Part shown: one piece after another, positions 62,294-64,000 of the stretch | How the letters are laid out: every line of letters begins with the position of its first letter | Position numbering within the stretch: position 1 is the first letter of the stretch | Assembly: GCF_014396385.1 (NCBI RefSeq) | Contig: NZ_CP060716.1 | Coordinates: 1,426,001 to 1,490,000, forward strand | Source: Leucobacter denitrificans | Lineage (GTDB): Bacteria > Actinomycetota > Actinomycetes > Actinomycetales > Microbacteriaceae | Direction of reading: 5' to 3' | DNA: 64,000 bases | Made by a program: the position numbers and the translations under genes | Notes under the pieces: generated by a model | Database searches by the model: none | What the model was told of the DNA's origin: nothing | The model's input: the letters and a program-made list of their open reading frames with translations, nothing else

Positions 62294-63138
62294 CAGATCG
62301 CCACATTGTTGCCCTTGATCTCGATGGGACCGTACTCAGGCACGGTTCAGCAGGTGTGGGTGACAACCCGTTTGGCGGCGTCATCGACGACGACCTCGGT
62401 GATGCTATTCGCACGATCCACAATGCGGGGCACGAAGTCATTGTGTCGACCGGTCGCTCGACCGATGCGACCATTCCCATCGTCGAAGAGCTGCGCATTC
62501 GCCCCGACTGGGTCATCGCGGCAAATGGGGCGGTGACACTCAAGCGCGATCCACTCGCTACGCGCTCGTACCGGCGCAAGCACGTCGAGGCTTTCGACCC
62601 GACCGATGCGCTGCTCAAGATTCGTCCGCTACTCACGACCGCACACTTCTCTGTCGAACTTGCGGATGGCAACTTTCTTTACACCAAGCCGATTCCCGCT
62701 GGCACACTGCCTGCGAAGCAAGAGAAGGTCGACTTCGAAGACCTACTCGGTGTGCAGGCCGCGCGAGTGATCGTGTTCTCGCCCGACCATCACGTCGAGG
62801 AGTTTCTGTCGGCCGTCGAATCTCTCGGCCTCACGCACGTGTCATATTCCGTCGGCCGCACCGCTTGGCTCGACATCGCACCGCACGGCGTCACCAAAGC
62901 GAGCGCCCTTGAGGTTGTGCGCGCCAAGATCGGCGTGAACCCAGCAAACGTGTTTGCGGCGGGTGACGGGCGCAACGACCTCGAGATGCTGCGCTGGGCG
63001 GGCCGAGTCGGCATGTCAGTTGCCATGGGCCAAGCAGTGGAAGAGGTACAGGAAGCGGCGACACATGTGACCGCCTCAGTCGAAGAGAGCGGGCTCTTGC
63101 TCGCGCTGCGCAAACGTTTTCCTGAGCTTCTCAAATAG
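62290..63138 (+). CDS. HAD-superfamily (Cof-type) phosphatase
   Basis: A 282-aa phosphatase: [11 protein letters not shown] holds the nucleophile Asp10 and Asp12, [14 protein letters not shown] is motif II, and [20 protein letters not shown] is the Mg-binding motif IV; the type IIB cap lies between. Such enzymes dephosphorylate sugar phosphates or flavin/nucleotide phosphates. GTGA overlap with serS couples translation. Confidence 0.93.
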   Translation: MTDRHIVALDLDGTVLRHGSAGVGDNPFGGVIDDDLGDAIRTIHNAGHEVIVSTGRSTDATIPIVEELRIRPDWVIAANGAVTLKRDPLATRSYRRKHVEAFDPTDALLKIRPLLTTAHFSVELADGNFLYTKPIPAGTLPAKQEKVDFEDLLGVQAARVIVFSPDHHVEEFLSAVESLGLTHVSYSVGRTAWLDIAPHGVTKASALEVVRAKIGVNPANVFAAGDGRNDLEMLRWAGRVGMSVAMGQAVEEVQEAATHVTASVEESGLLLALRKRFPELLK

Positions 63139-63171
63139 GAGCATGGCCCAACGTTTGCTAGGCTTTTCCGC

Positions 63172-63263
63172 GGAGGGTTGTCCGAGCGGCCGAAGGAACT
63201 TGTCTTGAAAACAAGCAGGCGGTGATCCCGTCTCAGGAGTTCAAATCTCCTACCCTCCGCCAA
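63172..63263 (+). tRNA. tRNA-Ser (anticodon TGA)
   Basis: Begins GGAGGGTTGTCCGAGCGGCC and ends TCTCCTACCCTCCGCCA with CCA encoded. Anticodon stem CTTGT/ACAAG encloses CTTGAAA, anticodon TGA (reads UCA and related codons). A long variable arm (GGCGGTGATCCCGTCTC) shows class II. A TAGGCT box lies 7 nt upstream. Confidence 0.96.
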
Positions 63264-63299
63264 AACCCCCGGTGAGACCTAGTTTTCGCCGGGGGTTTC
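63264..63299. terminator. Bidirectional terminator after tRNA-Ser(TGA)
   Basis: AAACCCCCGG pairs with CCGGGGGTTT (10 bp, 16-nt loop) directly after CCA. The leftward CDGSH gene ends inside it. Confidence 0.82.
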
Positions 63300-63500
63300 C
63301 TCGATTGTGGGCTCGGTTCGAAACCCCATGAGCTTGTGGGTTCCGTCGCAAAACGGCTTGATGTTCGACGCCCCGCATCTGCACAGTGCGACGGTTCGCC
63401 GTCGACAATCGATAGTTTCGCCGCTTGAATCCACGAGTTCGAAGTCGCCACGAATAAGCAGAGGACCATTGGCGCAGGTAACTATCTCGGAGTTGGTCAT
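63279..63500 (-). CDS. CDGSH iron-sulfur protein
   Basis: A 73-aa protein with LCRCGASNIKPFCDGTHK, the C-x-C-x(n)-C-D-G-x-H pattern that binds a 2Fe-2S cluster with three Cys and one His. ATG chosen because it overlaps the upstream stop by one base (TGATG); a longer ORF has no support. Coupled to a haem-oxygenase-like diiron protein, so it probably donates electrons or iron-sulfur to it. Confidence 0.9.
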   Translation of the reverse strand: MTNSEIVTCANGPLLIRGDFELVDSSGETIDCRRRTVALCRCGASNIKPFCDGTHKLMGFRTEPTIEETPGEN

Positions 63501-64000
63501 CACTTCGCCCCCTCCATCTCGAGTGCATCTGCAGGGTGTGATTGTTCTCCCACGGCAAACGGTTGCCGCAGTGCAGAACGGTCCGCGATCCACGCCTCGA
63601 GTGCCTCTTCTGCACCCCAACCGTCGATACACACCGACGCGTTCGCGCCAAAGACAATGTCTGCGAGCAATTGTGGCTCCTGCTCTGCGAGCCCTCCCGC
63701 GAGATCTCGCCCAGCTATCTGCTCGTGCACTGCGTCCGCCTCGACGTGCTCATCGAAGTAATCCGACACCGCTTCCCCAAACCCCAAGCGGCGAATCCCG
63801 TCACCGATCATTCGGTTCGGCAGTGACGACGTCATTTCGTACGCCGCATAGTGACCAGCACTGGCACCGCGAAGACGCCTGTTCAGACCGAACATGCTCA
63901 TCATGTTGAACGAGGCGATGATCAGCGCCGGAACCGAATCGAGATGCGCAGCATAGGTGTCGTCAAGCCCGAACTCACGCATAGCCTTCGCGAATATCGA
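63500..64000 (-). CDS. Haem-oxygenase-like iron-containing redox enzyme (partial at window edge)
   Basis: The 166 C-terminal codons are in the window; the start is beyond the right edge. YFDEHVEADAVHEQIAG carries the E-H-x-E-x-D-x-x-H pattern of haem-oxygenase-like diiron oxidases, preceded by the helical NRMIGDGIRRLGFGEAVSDY. Such enzymes use a diiron site for oxygen chemistry, but the substrate is unknown. Adjacent CDGSH gene supports a redox role. Confidence 0.82.
   Translation of the reverse strand, partial: SIFAKAMREFGLDDTYAAHLDSVPALIIASFNMMSMFGLNRRLRGASAGHYAAYEMTSSLPNRMIGDGIRRLGFGEAVSDYFDEHVEADAVHEQIAGRDLAGGLAEQEPQLLADIVFGANASVCIDGWGAEEALEAWIADRSALRQPFAVGEQSHPADALEMEGAK

Noticed and set aside
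1..64000. Insertion sequences, prophage, integrase or CRISPR array
   Set aside because: No transposase, integrase, phage structural or Cas-like protein and no regularly spaced repeat was found on either strand.

Overview
The window is a continuous piece of a high-GC actinobacterial chromosome, most likely Microbacteriaceae and possibly Leucobacter-like. That placement is inferred from the mix of genes: NucS mismatch endonuclease, a menaquinone (not ubiquinone) pathway, FprA-type reductases, a cysteine-free L28/L33/S14 set, a BioQ-type TetR with BioYMN, and an LAxTG-type wall sorting signal. More than twenty genes have a TAGGCT-like -10 box 6-8 nt before an ATG/GTG, which is the signature of leaderless mRNAs. 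No insertion sequence, phage or CRISPR array was seen.

1-3.5 kb: ABC exporter (cut by the window edge), MFS drug transporter, HU protein and the rpmB-rpmG-rpsN operon. 3.7-13.9 kb: the most striking region, an accessory amine-catabolism-like cluster. It holds a GntR regulator with a soluble Cache-domain partner, a glutamine-synthetase-like gamma-glutamyl ligase, a cytosolic solute-binding-like protein, a cytochrome P450, an FprA-like reductase, a flavodoxin, two PuuD-like gamma-glutamyl hydrolases and an APC permease. Two of its promoters share a sequence element. The proposed logic is uptake, gamma-glutamylation, P450 oxidation fed by NADPH through reductase and flavodoxin, then removal of glutamate.

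14-29.5 kb: mixed housekeeping and surface functions: TrhO, M13 peptidase, MATE exporter with a palindromic operator, a 1076-aa wall-anchored protein with four lamin-tail repeats, NucS, alpha/beta hydrolase, BioQ-like regulator with bioY-M-N, and small membrane or hypothetical proteins. 29-36.4 kb: TagD, a polar amino-acid ABC importer, tRNA-Ser(GGA), a secreted CHAP protein, two GT4 glycosyltransferases and an XRE regulator with AGGGT/ACCCT dyads.

36.4-47.7 kb: menaquinone genes menD, menF, menG, a polyprenyl diphosphate synthase and fprA. They are interrupted by a 4-kb accessory module: a small helical protein, a 694-aa DUF1023-like alpha/beta hydrolase with a helical N-terminus, and two lipoproteins. 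It looks like a secreted effector with partner or immunity proteins. 47.9-64 kb: pyruvate carboxylase, sirtuin, Phd/VapC toxin-antitoxin, pyrE, GGT-like enzyme, TauE/SafE, nitrilase-family amidase, pgm, a frameshifted pheA, lipid kinase, serS, HAD phosphatase, tRNA-Ser(TGA), and a CDGSH plus haem-oxygenase-like diiron gene pair.

The heptamer GTGGATC recurs about 60 times on both strands, several-fold more than base composition predicts, and forms arms of several terminator-like dyads.
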